Shown in pieces: positions 1 through 7,618 of a stretch of DNA of 64,000 bases. How positions within the stretch are numbered: position 1 is the stretch's first letter; the number at the start of each line of letters is the position of its first letter. The stretch lies in assembly GCA_035306605.1 (NCBI GenBank), contig DATGNR010000075.1, one strand, 5' to 3'. Under the pieces are notes generated by a model that did not search any database, was not told the DNA's origin, and worked only from the letters and a program-made list of their open reading frames with translations. Source of the DNA: Xanthomarina sp035306605 (GTDB lineage Bacteria > Bacteroidota > Bacteroidia > Flavobacteriales > Flavobacteriaceae). The translations under genes were made by a program, and so were the position numbers.

Positions 1-141
1 AAAGTAGCTAGCGAAGAAATGTACAAAGCTCAAGCTGAATCACAACAAGGTGGAGCAGATGCTGGACCAGACGCAAATGCTGGAGCTAATGCTAACCAAG
101 AAAGCGACGTTGAGGACGTAGATTTCGAAGAAGTGAAATAA
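1..141 (+). CDS. dnaK: Chaperone DnaK (Hsp70), C-terminal end only
   Basis: The window opens inside a reading frame that ends in a stop at 139-141. The 46 visible residues are the low-complexity tail typical of bacterial DnaK: a short helix (EEMYKAQ), a Gly/Ala/Asn/Gln-rich linker, and a terminal acidic EDVDFEEVK motif, the conserved C-terminal end that contacts client and co-chaperone in this family. The ATPase and substrate domains lie outside the window. An intrinsic terminator follows about 50 bases after the stop, so this is probably the last gene of its transcript. Identification rests on the tail alone, but that tail is characteristic. Confidence 0.85.
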   Translation, partial: KVASEEMYKAQAESQQGGADAGPDANAGANANQESDVEDVDFEEVK

Positions 142-190
142 AAAAATCCTAGCATTTTTCAGTTGAAAAACTGGAGGTCAGGAAACTATT

Positions 191-226
191 AAAAAAACGC
201 AATCATTAATTTGGTTGCGTTTTTTT
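191..226 (+). terminator. Intrinsic terminator after dnaK
   Basis: A 12-bp inverted repeat (AAAAAAACGCAA at 191-202 with TTGCGTTTTTTT at 215-226) has a 12-base loop, and its right arm is a run of T. Confidence 0.85.
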
Positions 227-307
227 ATGAGTAATTATTTCCCTTAAACCCATAGAAAAATCTCTTTTCTTCCTTACTTTCGAAAATTAATTATTTAATA
301 TTTAATC

Positions 308-1840
308 ATGAAATTAAATCTCTCTCTATTTTACCTACTTTTTATAGGTGTCTTATTTAGTAGTTCTTCGCAATCTGTAAGTAGCGATGTGATGCTTGAA
401 AAAATTAAAACCGAAGGTTTTGAAAACTCTCAAGCCATGTCCATGTTAAGTGAATTGTCAGACGTTTATGGGCAACGTTTAACAGGCTCAAATGAGTATT
501 TAGCTGCCGCAACTTGGATGTCGGATAAAATGACATCTTTAGGATTGCAAAATGTGCACTTTGAATCTTATTGTAACGATTGTCGTGGTTGGAGTATGGA
601 AAGTTTTCACATGGAAATGGTTTCACCTAACTATATGCAAATTTCTGCTTATCCATTAGCTATGTCAAAAAGTACAGATGGAATTGTGACTGGCGAACTA
701 GTTCATATTAAAAAATATAAATACTTAGACTCTTTGAAGCTTGAGTATTCAGGAAAACTTCAAGGGAAAATTATTTTATTGGGATCTATTCCTTCTAAAA
801 AATCCTTAAACGATACTCTTTTTAAAAGGTACAACGAAAAGGATTTAAATAAAATGGCAAAACAAGATTCGGCTAAAGTAAAACAAACTCCATTACCAGA
901 ATTATTTAAATCTTGGGAAACAAGTGATGTTAGGGAAGAAGGTCTGCTAAGGTTTTTAGAAGAAGAAGGGGTGTTGGCAGTTTTAATTTCCCGACCTATG
1001 TATTTAGGTGTTTTACACCCAGATGGTACATACTTTTATAAAAATGGGCAATTAAAGCCTCTACCATACTTTACTATCATGCCAGAACATTTTGGCAGAT
1101 TAGCTAGAATGATTGATTTAAATGTGATTCCGAAAATCCGATTGAATCTAGAAACTTCCTTTTATTCAAAACCAGAAAATAACGTAAATGTGATTGCAGA
1201 ATTAACAGGAACCGACAAGAAATTAAAATCTGAAACCATTTTACTTGGTGCCCATTTTGATTCCTGGCATTCTGGTACTGGAGCTACCGATAATGGAGCT
1301 AATTCTATTGTTTTGGTTGAGGCATTAAGAATTCTTAAAAACATAGGATACAAACCTAAAAGAACTATAAAAATTGGTCTTTGGGGAGGCGAGGAGCAGG
1401 CCTTTTTAGGCTCAGCCGCTTTTGCTGAAAAGCATTATGGCAGCTTAAATGAAAACCCAAATACAGAATCAACCAAAATATCTGCCTATTTAAATTTAGA
1501 TAATGGGGCTGGAGCTATAAGAGGCATGTATCTTCAAAATAATGCTTTGGCAAAACCTGTGTTTAAAAAGGTGTTTTCAGCTATTTCAGATATTACGGAA
1601 GGCGTTTTAACCATAGAGAACACTTTGTCAACCGATCATGAAACTTTTGACCATTACAACATTCCCGCATTTCAATTTATTCAAGATCCTTTAGATTATT
1701 ACTCCGTAACCCATCACACACAAATGGATTTATTGGAATATGTTCCTGAGGAAGATGTTATTAAAAATGCAGTGATTATGGCTTGGACTATTTATTCACT
1801 GTCTGAAAATAAAACAAAAGTGCCAAGAAAAACCTTATAA
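308..1840 (+). CDS. Secreted M28 family zinc peptidase
   Basis: Predicted di-zinc aminopeptidase or carboxypeptidase Q-like enzyme of peptidase family M28, exported by an N-terminal signal peptide (hydrophobic residues 5-20). The middle (about 100-290) fits a PA-type insert. The catalytic domain follows: H316-F-D318, the D328-N-G-A-N metal site, the E362-E363 pair in WGGEEQ (general base and ligand), a further NLDNGAG aspartate, and a final histidine in STDHETFDHYN. All expected metal ligands appear intact. It probably degrades peptides in the periplasm or outside the cell. It stands alone between two terminators. A weak TACTTTCG element lies at 275-282. The exact specificity cannot be read from sequence. 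Confidence 0.85.
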   Translation: MKLNLSLFYLLFIGVLFSSSSQSVSSDVMLEKIKTEGFENSQAMSMLSELSDVYGQRLTGSNEYLAAATWMSDKMTSLGLQNVHFESYCNDCRGWSMESFHMEMVSPNYMQISAYPLAMSKSTDGIVTGELVHIKKYKYLDSLKLEYSGKLQGKIILLGSIPSKKSLNDTLFKRYNEKDLNKMAKQDSAKVKQTPLPELFKSWETSDVREEGLLRFLEEEGVLAVLISRPMYLGVLHPDGTYFYKNGQLKPLPYFTIMPEHFGRLARMIDLNVIPKIRLNLETSFYSKPENNVNVIAELTGTDKKLKSETILLGAHFDSWHSGTGATDNGANSIVLVEALRILKNIGYKPKRTIKIGLWGGEEQAFLGSAAFAEKHYGSLNENPNTESTKISAYLNLDNGAGAIRGMYLQNNALAKPVFKKVFSAISDITEGVLTIENTLSTDHETFDHYNIPAFQFIQDPLDYYSVTHHTQMDLLEYVPEEDVIKNAVIMAWTIYSLSENKTKVPRKTL

Positions 1841-1892
1841 AAGGAAATTAGATCATACACTTAACTTGAAGTTCTTTTAAAACAATAAAACA

Positions 1893-1925
1893 CAAACTCC
1901 CGATAATTTTCGGGAGTTTGCGTTT
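1893..1925. terminator. Bidirectional terminator between convergent genes
   Basis: A perfect 10-bp stem (CAAACTCCCG 1893-1902, CGGGAGTTTG 1911-1920) is flanked by A-rich sequence on the left and TTTT on the right. It can serve both the M28 peptidase and the opposite-strand gene at 1966-2511. Confidence 0.85.
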
Positions 1926-1965
1926 TAATAAATATATTTAATTGTCATTCATAACAGGGTGATGA

Positions 1966-2511
1966 TTATTCGTTTTTAGATATATCACCATTTAAATCCA
2001 CTTTAATTACTTTTTTCTTACCGTCTTTTTCAATTTTTAGCTTAAATGCTTTTTGGGTTTCTTTGTCGTGATGATAAGTAACTAAATACGTGTCACTAGC
2101 TATTGTCCAGCCAGGATATTCGTTGTATACAGCATTTCTAACAGCAGGAGGAAGGGCAACATCGTGGAACTTCTCGAAAGATTTTATTAAATGACCTTCG
2201 CTGTTGTAAGTAACAAGTATTCGTCCGTCGTTAGAAGATTCGTCTTTAAATATAACGTCGTATGCATCAAATTGATTGTCATAAACGGGAGATTCGATAA
2301 TTTTGAATCTCGCTGCAATGTTCTCTAGGATTTTTGCTTCTTCTGGAGCATTTTTGTCGTAAACCGCATTCAAATAATTTTGGCTCGATAAATTAGCTGG
2401 TGCCGTGATGACTACACTAGCCAATTGAACTTCTACGACCTCTTTATCTGCTTGGGAAAAACTTAGGTTGGCGAATCCTAAAAATAGTAAGCCAATACAC
2501 AGGATTTTCAT
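1966..2511 (-). CDS. Secreted PepSY-like (DUF2874-type) protein
   Basis: A 181-residue protein with a clear signal peptide (MKILCIGLLFLGFANLSFSQ, cleavage near residue 20). The mature part has the alternating beta-strand pattern of PepSY-like/BLIP-like periplasmic domains: IKSFEKFHDVALPPAVRNAV followed by YPGWTIASDTYLVTYHH and a lysine-rich last strand. In this family the segment 'LPxxVxxAxxxxYPGxxI' is characteristic. Such proteins are common and functionally uncharacterised in Bacteroidota; binding of a peptide or small ligand is only a guess. It is monocistronic and ends at a shared terminator. Confidence 0.7.
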   Translation of the reverse strand: MKILCIGLLFLGFANLSFSQADKEVVEVQLASVVITAPANLSSQNYLNAVYDKNAPEEAKILENIAARFKIIESPVYDNQFDAYDVIFKDESSNDGRILVTYNSEGHLIKSFEKFHDVALPPAVRNAVYNEYPGWTIASDTYLVTYHHDKETQKAFKLKIEKDGKKKVIKVDLNGDISKNE

Positions 2512-2853
2512 AATATTAGAAATTTTAAAGGGTTAATAATAAAAATTCTAATTTTAAAGATGGCTTTGATTTAATAATTTAATGATCTATTTATATTTCG
2601 AATTTAGATTGATGAAATAGAGGTTGGTTTATTCAATCATTTAAAATTATAACTAAAATTACAATTTAATTGGCTTCGTAAGTGTGTCATTAAGAAATGT
2701 TTATGAAAATTTTATGAAAATTGAATCCCTTAAGTTTTTAAAATAATAACAAGAATAAAATGAATAGAATGTTCTTCTAAAATTTGTTATGCATGCATAC
2801 TATTTTTGTATATTTGTAAGGCTAGATATAAGCGACATCAAATTAAATGTTAT
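2512..2853. other. Intergenic region, divergent promoters
   Basis: About 340 AT-rich bases separate two divergent genes. Near the right end lie two overlapping TAnnTTTG elements (2801-2808 and 2809-2816) that fit the flavoenzyme gene. No CAAAnnTA match was found near the left gene, so its promoter is not identified. No small gene or structured RNA was seen. Confidence 0.6.
2784..2816 (+). promoter_or_regulatory. Bacteroidota-type promoter for the flavoenzyme gene
   Basis: TTG at 2784-2786, a 22-base spacer, then TATATTTG at 2809-2816, matching the TTG / TAnnTTTG consensus. An alternative in-frame ATG at 2806 falls inside this element, which argues for translation starting at 2854. Confidence 0.65.
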
Positions 2854-3801
2854 ATGCAAACAAAACTAACTCAACTATTAAACATAAAATTTCCAATTAT
2901 TCAAGCTCCAATGTTTTTAGTGTCTAATACAGCTATGGTTATTGAAGCCATGAAAGGTGGTATTGCAGGATGTATTCCGGCGTTAAACTTTAGAACTTTA
3001 GACGAATTACGTGCGGCTATAAAAGAATTGAAAGAGGCAAAAGTAGCTGGAGGTTCTTTCGGGTTTAATTTAATTGTGAATAAATCTAATATAAAATACA
3101 AAGAGCAACTTCGTGTTTTGTGTGAAGAAGGCTGCGATTTTATTATTACTTCTTTAGGGAGTCCAGAAGAAACCATTAATCAAGCACATGCTGTTGGTAT
3201 AAAGGTATTTTGTGATGTTACGGATTTGAAATTTGCAAAAAAAGTTGAAGAACTAGGCGCTGATGCTGCAATTGCCGTAAATAATGAGGCTGGAGGACAT
3301 CGAGGAGACTATTCCCCAAAGGAGTTAATAGAACTTTTAACTCAAAATATTTCTATTCCTGTTATTTCAGCTGGAGGTGTGGGACGTAAAGCCGATATGG
3401 ATGAGATGTTAAGTTATGGAGCAGCAGGAGTTTCGGTAGGAAGTCCGTTTATTGCCTCTGTTGAAGCAGGCGTTACTAATGAGTACAAACAAGCCTGTGT
3501 AGATTATGGGGCGAAGGATATTGTTATGACTCAACGAATTTCAGGAACGCCGTGCACAGTTATCAACACACCTTATGTTCAGAAAATTGGAACAAAAGAA
3601 TCTAAGTTGGAATCTATTTTAAATAAGAATAAAAAACTTAAAAAATGGGTTAAAATGATTCGTTTTTCTATAGGTATGAATGCTACAACTAAAGCTGCTA
3701 CCCAAGTTACTTATAAAACAGTATGGGTTGCTGGACCAAGTATCGAATATACCAATGCCATTTTGCCTACGCGAAGGATTATAGATAATTTAATTAACTA
3801 G
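2854..3801 (+). CDS. NAD(P)H-dependent flavin oxidoreductase / nitronate monooxygenase family
   Basis: A 315-residue FMN-dependent TIM-barrel enzyme of the nitronate monooxygenase/2-nitropropane dioxygenase family. The N-terminal IKFPIIQAPM is the family's first beta-strand signature. NNEAGGHRGD carries the expected active-site histidine, and ISAGGVGRKADM with GAAGVSVGSPFI forms the FMN phosphate site. The physiological substrate is uncertain: alkyl nitronates, or the related enoyl-ACP reductase FabK type. The start was moved to the ATG at 2854 because the upstream ATG at 2806 overlaps the -7 promoter element and the extra 16 residues do not match the family. Single gene. Confidence 0.85.
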   Translation: MQTKLTQLLNIKFPIIQAPMFLVSNTAMVIEAMKGGIAGCIPALNFRTLDELRAAIKELKEAKVAGGSFGFNLIVNKSNIKYKEQLRVLCEEGCDFIITSLGSPEETINQAHAVGIKVFCDVTDLKFAKKVEELGADAAIAVNNEAGGHRGDYSPKELIELLTQNISIPVISAGGVGRKADMDEMLSYGAAGVSVGSPFIASVEAGVTNEYKQACVDYGAKDIVMTQRISGTPCTVINTPYVQKIGTKESKLESILNKNKKLKKWVKMIRFSIGMNATTKAATQVTYKTVWVAGPSIEYTNAILPTRRIIDNLIN

Positions 3802-3921
3802 AGTTTTTATTAGATTTAGTTTGTCAGAAATAAACAAGATTTAATTTTTGACTTTTGGGTATTTGAAGGTGAAAGCTGTATTTTTTAAGTACTATCTTTA
3901 CATTTTAATAAATAATACCTA

Positions 3922-3975
3922 ATGCTAGTAGCTCAAGAAACTAAGACATTAAAATTACTAAAAACCAAAGCATAA
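3922..3975 (+). CDS. Possible 17-residue upstream ORF / leader peptide
   Basis: An ATG at 3922 opens a 17-codon frame whose TAA ends one base before the ATG of the next gene at 3977. A TATCTTTA element (close to TAnnTTTG) at 3893-3900 would place transcription start just upstream. The tight stop-to-start spacing suggests translational coupling, but the frame is too short for statistical support. Confidence 0.25.
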   Translation: MLVAQETKTLKLLKTKA

Positions 3976-3976
3976 A

Positions 3977-4744
3977 ATGTCTAAGTTACCAAGTGAACAT
4001 AAATTTATAGATCTTTCAGATTATGGAAGAATTCCTGGTAGAATGATAGCTAATGCTATAAAAGGAACCTCTCTCACTCCCATACACGTTACTATTTCAT
4101 TTATAATTTCAGGTACAATTGCAATTATATGTATCTTAAACAATCAATTTTGGGCAGCAAGTTTGTTTTTGGTTTTAAAATCTGTTTTAGATGCTGCTGA
4201 TGGTGAGCTAGCACGAATAAAAAACACCCCTTCATATACCGGACGATATTTCGATTCTGTTTCAGATATCATATTAAATCTTTTTATTTTTATTGCGCTT
4301 TGGCTTATTACAGATTCAAGTGTTTTAAGTGCTATTTGTGCATTTTTAGGAGTACAGTTACAAGGTACTCTATATAATTACTACTATTCTATTTTAAGAA
4401 ATAGGTATGACGGAGATACTACAAGTCGCGTTTTTGAGGATAAAACCCCCACAGCTTTAAAAGGTGAAAAACAGAAACATGTAAATATCCTTTTTGGATT
4501 ATATAAAATACTTTATGGAGGGTTTGATAGATTAATTTATTTGCTTGATAGAAATGCTCCAGAAGGGAAACACTTTCCTAATTGGTTTATGTTCGCCGTG
4601 TCAACTTTTGGCCTTGGTTTTCAGTTGTTACTTATTAGTACTCTGTTAGTTTTAGGTTTTAAAGATGACATCATTCCTTTTTTTATTATTTATTCCGTAA
4701 TGATTTTTGTTTTTATAGGAATTAGGAAAATAGTGCAAAATTGA
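3977..4744 (+). CDS. CDP-alcohol phosphatidyltransferase family membrane enzyme
   Basis: A 255-residue integral membrane enzyme that moves a phosphatidyl (or phosphoalcohol) group from a CDP-linked donor to an alcohol. The full catalytic signature is present: D75-G-E-L-A79-R80, eight residues, G89, three residues, D93, three residues, D97 (DG-x2-AR-x8-G-x3-D-x3-D). Several hydrophobic segments flank it (about 38-70, 98-125 and 205-255). The acceptor alcohol cannot be deduced; inositol-phosphate, glycerol-phosphate and serine enzymes share the motif. It precedes the DoxD-type gene pair on the same strand, 122 bases away with a promoter in between. Confidence 0.85.
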   Translation: MSKLPSEHKFIDLSDYGRIPGRMIANAIKGTSLTPIHVTISFIISGTIAIICILNNQFWAASLFLVLKSVLDAADGELARIKNTPSYTGRYFDSVSDIILNLFIFIALWLITDSSVLSAICAFLGVQLQGTLYNYYYSILRNRYDGDTTSRVFEDKTPTALKGEKQKHVNILFGLYKILYGGFDRLIYLLDRNAPEGKHFPNWFMFAVSTFGLGFQLLLISTLLVLGFKDDIIPFFIIYSVMIFVFIGIRKIVQN

Positions 4745-4848
4745 TATATTTAGCTTATAAAACTAACAAGACAAACCAGGTCCTATAAGCTTCAAGGATT
4801 TTAACGAATTGTTAAGGGTTTTTATTTACAACAGATTATTAAAAATGC

Positions 4849-4856
4849 TAATTTTG
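4849..4856 (+). promoter_or_regulatory. -7 element (TAATTTTG)
   Basis: An exact TAnnTTTG match 10 bases before the ATG at 4867. No convincing -33 TTG at normal spacing. The implied 5' leader is very short. Confidence 0.45.
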
Positions 4857-4866
4857 TCGGTGATAG

Positions 4867-5244
4867 ATGAAAAACTCGAAGTCATATATTAAATTTTTAA
4901 AACACACACTTTTACTTTTAGTGGTGATGTTTGCTTTGGCACCTTGTTCTGTAAAGGAGTCTGGAGCTACAGTTTTTAATATCGACTACCAACGACCTTT
5001 AAATAAATCAAAAGCATTAGTTTTTCAGGATAACTCTTGTGAAAATTTGGAGTTTAATCTAATTGAGACTGTTAAGACTCAAGATGATTTCGAGCTAAAT
5101 GTGTTAGCAACTAAAACTAATAATACTGTTTTATTAGCACCAAATTTCCAGGTAGTCTTTCAAAAAAACTATTACAAAAACTATTCAGAGAGCAGTCTTC
5201 CCTTATATATTTTATATAGTCAGTTAAAATTAGATATAGCCTAA
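4867..5244 (+). CDS. Small exported or membrane-anchored protein of unknown function
   Basis: 125 residues. A positively charged N-terminus is followed by one hydrophobic stretch (about 13-25) ending in ALAPCS, which resembles but does not satisfy a strict lipobox because proline precedes the cysteine. The rest is hydrophilic with a predicted beta-rich centre (NTVLLAPNFQVVF) and a tyrosine-rich end. I do not recognise the family. It lies 50 bases upstream of the DoxD/DoxA-type gene on the same strand and behind its own -7 element, so the two are probably co-transcribed and may act together at the membrane. Confidence 0.6.
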   Translation: MKNSKSYIKFLKHTLLLLVVMFALAPCSVKESGATVFNIDYQRPLNKSKALVFQDNSCENLEFNLIETVKTQDDFELNVLATKTNNTVLLAPNFQVVFQKNYYKNYSESSLPLYILYSQLKLDIA

Positions 5245-5294
5245 TCCTTTTCCGCTATATTTTTAATTATCAACCTATATAAATATCAATTTTA

Positions 5295-6314
5295 ATGAAA
5301 TATTTTACAGATAAACAGTCGTTTAACATGACTGGACTTTTTACGTTGTCTATCAGATTAGTTATTGGATGGACTTATTTTTCAGCCTTTTGGCGAAGAC
5401 TAGTTTTAGAAAACAAATTAAACCCAGAAGAGGCAGGGTATATTGGCGAAAAATTTAATCACTTTTTACCTAACGCATTAGGAATTAAGCCACTTATTGA
5501 ATATTTGGTTTCAAATCCGGAAACATTATGGTGGCACATGGTAGCCTTTACTATTATTGAAGGGATTGTAGGGCTTTTTATTATGTTCGGTTTGTTTACT
5601 CGCTTAATGAGTATTGGAGTTTTCTTTTTAGCAATGGGAATCTTATTGGGTTCTGGTTGGATTGGAACAACCTGCTTGGACGAATGGCAAATTGGCGTTT
5701 TAGGAATAGCTAGTGGTTTTGCTTTGTTTCTAAGCGGAAGCGGTTATTATTCCATGGATAAATTTTTTATGGATAGGAAATTTAAATTTACAGAAACAAA
5801 ATGGTTCTCTTTCCTTGGTTCGGGAATCCTTCCTATAAGAAACCTAAAACAAATTGTTTTGATAGGAGCTTTAGGGATTTTTGCCTTGACTTTATACACC
5901 AATCAGTATTTCCATGGAGGTGTTTATGGAACTCTTCATAATAAATCTGTAAAACCTAAAATAGAACTTAGCAATGCATCTATAAAAGATAACAACTTAC
6001 AGTTTGAAGTTTTTAGAGTAGAAGGCGCTGATGTTTATGGCTCTTTCTTAATAGGAATTCAGTTAATAGATAGCAATGGAAATATTGTTATGGAGAAAAA
6101 TGGAGCTGATCTTTCAAAGTTTGAATTAAATAATATTAATAACTATTATGTGGCTAAGGTAAAACCAGGAAAACACAGTTTAATTATTCCTTTGGGGGCT
6201 AAAGCTATTTTAACTATCGATTTAAAAGGTGTTCAATATGCAAAAGACGAAACTTATAAATTGAAACTTATAGATATTAGTGGTGCAGAATGGGAAATTG
6301 AAATAGCAAAATAA
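5295..6314 (+). CDS. DoxD/DoxA-type membrane protein (thiosulfate:quinone oxidoreductase subunit family)
   Basis: A 339-residue protein with an N-terminal four-helix DoxD/DoxX-like membrane domain (residues about 15-160, including FGLFTRLMSIGVFF and GIASGFALFLSG) and, after another helix near 186-200, a soluble C-terminal DoxA-like beta-sandwich (about 210-339). Archaeal TQO passes electrons from thiosulfate to a quinone through DoxD and DoxA; here both parts are fused, as in other Bacteroidota homologues. Actual thiosulfate oxidation is unproven in this lineage. The quinone would be menaquinone, whose synthesis genes start about 1 kb downstream. A hairpin terminator follows. Confidence 0.75.
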   Translation: MKYFTDKQSFNMTGLFTLSIRLVIGWTYFSAFWRRLVLENKLNPEEAGYIGEKFNHFLPNALGIKPLIEYLVSNPETLWWHMVAFTIIEGIVGLFIMFGLFTRLMSIGVFFLAMGILLGSGWIGTTCLDEWQIGVLGIASGFALFLSGSGYYSMDKFFMDRKFKFTETKWFSFLGSGILPIRNLKQIVLIGALGIFALTLYTNQYFHGGVYGTLHNKSVKPKIELSNASIKDNNLQFEVFRVEGADVYGSFLIGIQLIDSNGNIVMEKNGADLSKFELNNINNYYVAKVKPGKHSLIIPLGAKAILTIDLKGVQYAKDETYKLKLIDISGAEWEIEIAK

Positions 6315-6349
6315 AAGCCATTTCCTTAAGCACATTGTAGTAAACAACT

Positions 6350-6391
6350 AAAACTTCTCTAGAAACGTTCTGTTTTTAGGGAAGTTTTTTC
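6350..6391 (+). terminator. Intrinsic terminator after the DoxD/DoxA gene
   Basis: A 12-bp stem with one G-T wobble (AAAACTTCTCTA 6350-6361 with TAGGGAAGTTTT 6377-6388), then more T. Confidence 0.7.
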
Positions 6392-6512
6392 TTTAAGAGT
6401 AACTTAAACGATTTTAAATAATAGTTGTTTTTTATTGAACGATATAGAGCTGCTACAAGTCGAGGAATCATTCAAAAACAATTTCCATGAAAAAAAACGT
6501 TAGAGTGTGGGA

Positions 6513-7151
6513 TTATAAAACCAAATTTTTGATAAGTTTTACGTTGACTTCATGTTTTCCTTCAAAAGGAATCAGGTGTAAATTGTTTCCAAATAGTTCT
6601 TTCCCTCTTTTTGTTTCTTGAACAATGCGTTCTTCATTTAAAAATTCATCTTCTGTACCGTAAATCAGACTCACTTTTGCATTCAGAAAACTAAAATCGT
6701 TTGGGTTTAACTCCTTTGGAATACCTCCAGAATGTAAAACCAATTGAGAACAAACTAGTTTTCTTTTTGCTATGTAACGCATAGCTACACTTACTCCTTG
6801 TGAGTAACCTAAAACAATTAAATTTTTGTCGCTTGGCAAATTTTCCCTTTCAAATACAGCATCAAAATATCTCATGACATTTTCTGTTTCTTTAAGCGTA
6901 TTTTCTTTTGTTAACCAGCAGGAACCAACATGTTTCTGTTTAGGAGCTAAGTAATATTTACTTTGGGCTTGAGGAGCAATTATGTAATTTTCATCGGGAT
7001 TTAAACCTGTAAAATATCTTAAAAAATAACGGCTTAAAAACCCCATGCCATGGCATACAAACCATATATTTTGGGTTTTAGGTGTTAGTTTGTTTAAAGT
7101 AGAATAACTGTTGGTACTTGTATACGATATTTCTCTTTCTTCTAAATTCAT
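6513..7151 (-). CDS. Alpha/beta hydrolase (carboxylesterase/phospholipase-like)
   Basis: A 212-residue alpha/beta hydrolase with a complete apparent catalytic triad: S117 in the nucleophile elbow GYSQG, D168 in YGTEDEF, and H200 in FEGKHEV. The oxyanion-loop HGMG lies at 34-37. Its architecture resembles the short carboxylesterase/phospholipase group. It is divergent from, and only 41 bases away from, the first gene of the menaquinone cluster. No recognisable MenH (SHCHC synthase, also an alpha/beta hydrolase) is present in this cluster, so this protein is one possible but unproven candidate for that step. Confidence 0.8.
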   Translation of the reverse strand: MNLEEREISYTSTNSYSTLNKLTPKTQNIWFVCHGMGFLSRYFLRYFTGLNPDENYIIAPQAQSKYYLAPKQKHVGSCWLTKENTLKETENVMRYFDAVFERENLPSDKNLIVLGYSQGVSVAMRYIAKRKLVCSQLVLHSGGIPKELNPNDFSFLNAKVSLIYGTEDEFLNEERIVQETKRGKELFGNNLHLIPFEGKHEVNVKLIKNLVL

Positions 7152-7192
7152 TTTGTACTTTTACATTTCGATTTTAAAAATACATTATTTAT

Positions 7193-7618
7193 ATGCAATT
7201 ATCTAAAGAAAGTGTGTTGGCAAAGGCTAATGCTGCTAGTAAAAACACTTTAATGGAAACCTTAAATATTGAAATGGTAGATTACGGTGAAGACTTCTTA
7301 GTAGCTAGAATGCCTGTTAATTCTAGAGTTTATCAACCAGACGGAGTTCTACATGGAGGAGCAACGGCTGCTTTAGCAGAAAGTGTTGGTAGCTTTGCTT
7401 CTCATATTTTTATCGATACCGAAAATAACTTTGTTCGTGGCTTAGAAATTACAGCAAACCATTTAAAAAGTGTTACTGAAGGCTATGTTTATGCCCGAGC
7501 TACTTTTTTACATAAGGGAAGGACTACGCAATTATTAGATATTAGAGTTACAGACGATAACGATAACCTAATTTCAATTTGTAGACTTTCAACCATTTCA
7601 CTTCCAAAAAAGAAATAA
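7193..7618 (+). CDS. Hotdog-fold thioesterase (PaaI-like; probable DHNA-CoA hydrolase)
   Basis: A 141-residue single-domain hotdog thioesterase. The family signature appears as DGVLHGGATAALAES (H54-G-G, E63 as catalytic acid) followed by the FVRGLEITANHLKSV core strands. In this position, directly before menF and menD, the most economical role is release of 1,4-dihydroxy-2-naphthoate from its CoA thioester (the MenI step). This is inferred from context; PaaI-like enzymes can also act on phenylacetyl-type CoA esters. Its stop overlaps the menF start by one base (TAATG), implying translational coupling. A degenerate TACTTTTA element is at 7156-7163. Confidence 0.8.
   Translation: MQLSKESVLAKANAASKNTLMETLNIEMVDYGEDFLVARMPVNSRVYQPDGVLHGGATAALAESVGSFASHIFIDTENNFVRGLEITANHLKSVTEGYVYARATFLHKGRTTQLLDIRVTDDNDNLISICRLSTISLPKKK

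Noticed and set aside
2806..2853. Longer N-terminus for the nitronate monooxygenase-like protein
   Set aside because: The upstream ATG lies inside two overlapping TAnnTTTG elements, and the added residues do not fit the family.
6487..6640. ATG-initiated plus-strand frame near the alpha/beta hydrolase stop
   Set aside because: It runs antisense through the end of a gene with an intact catalytic triad and shows no protein-like pattern.
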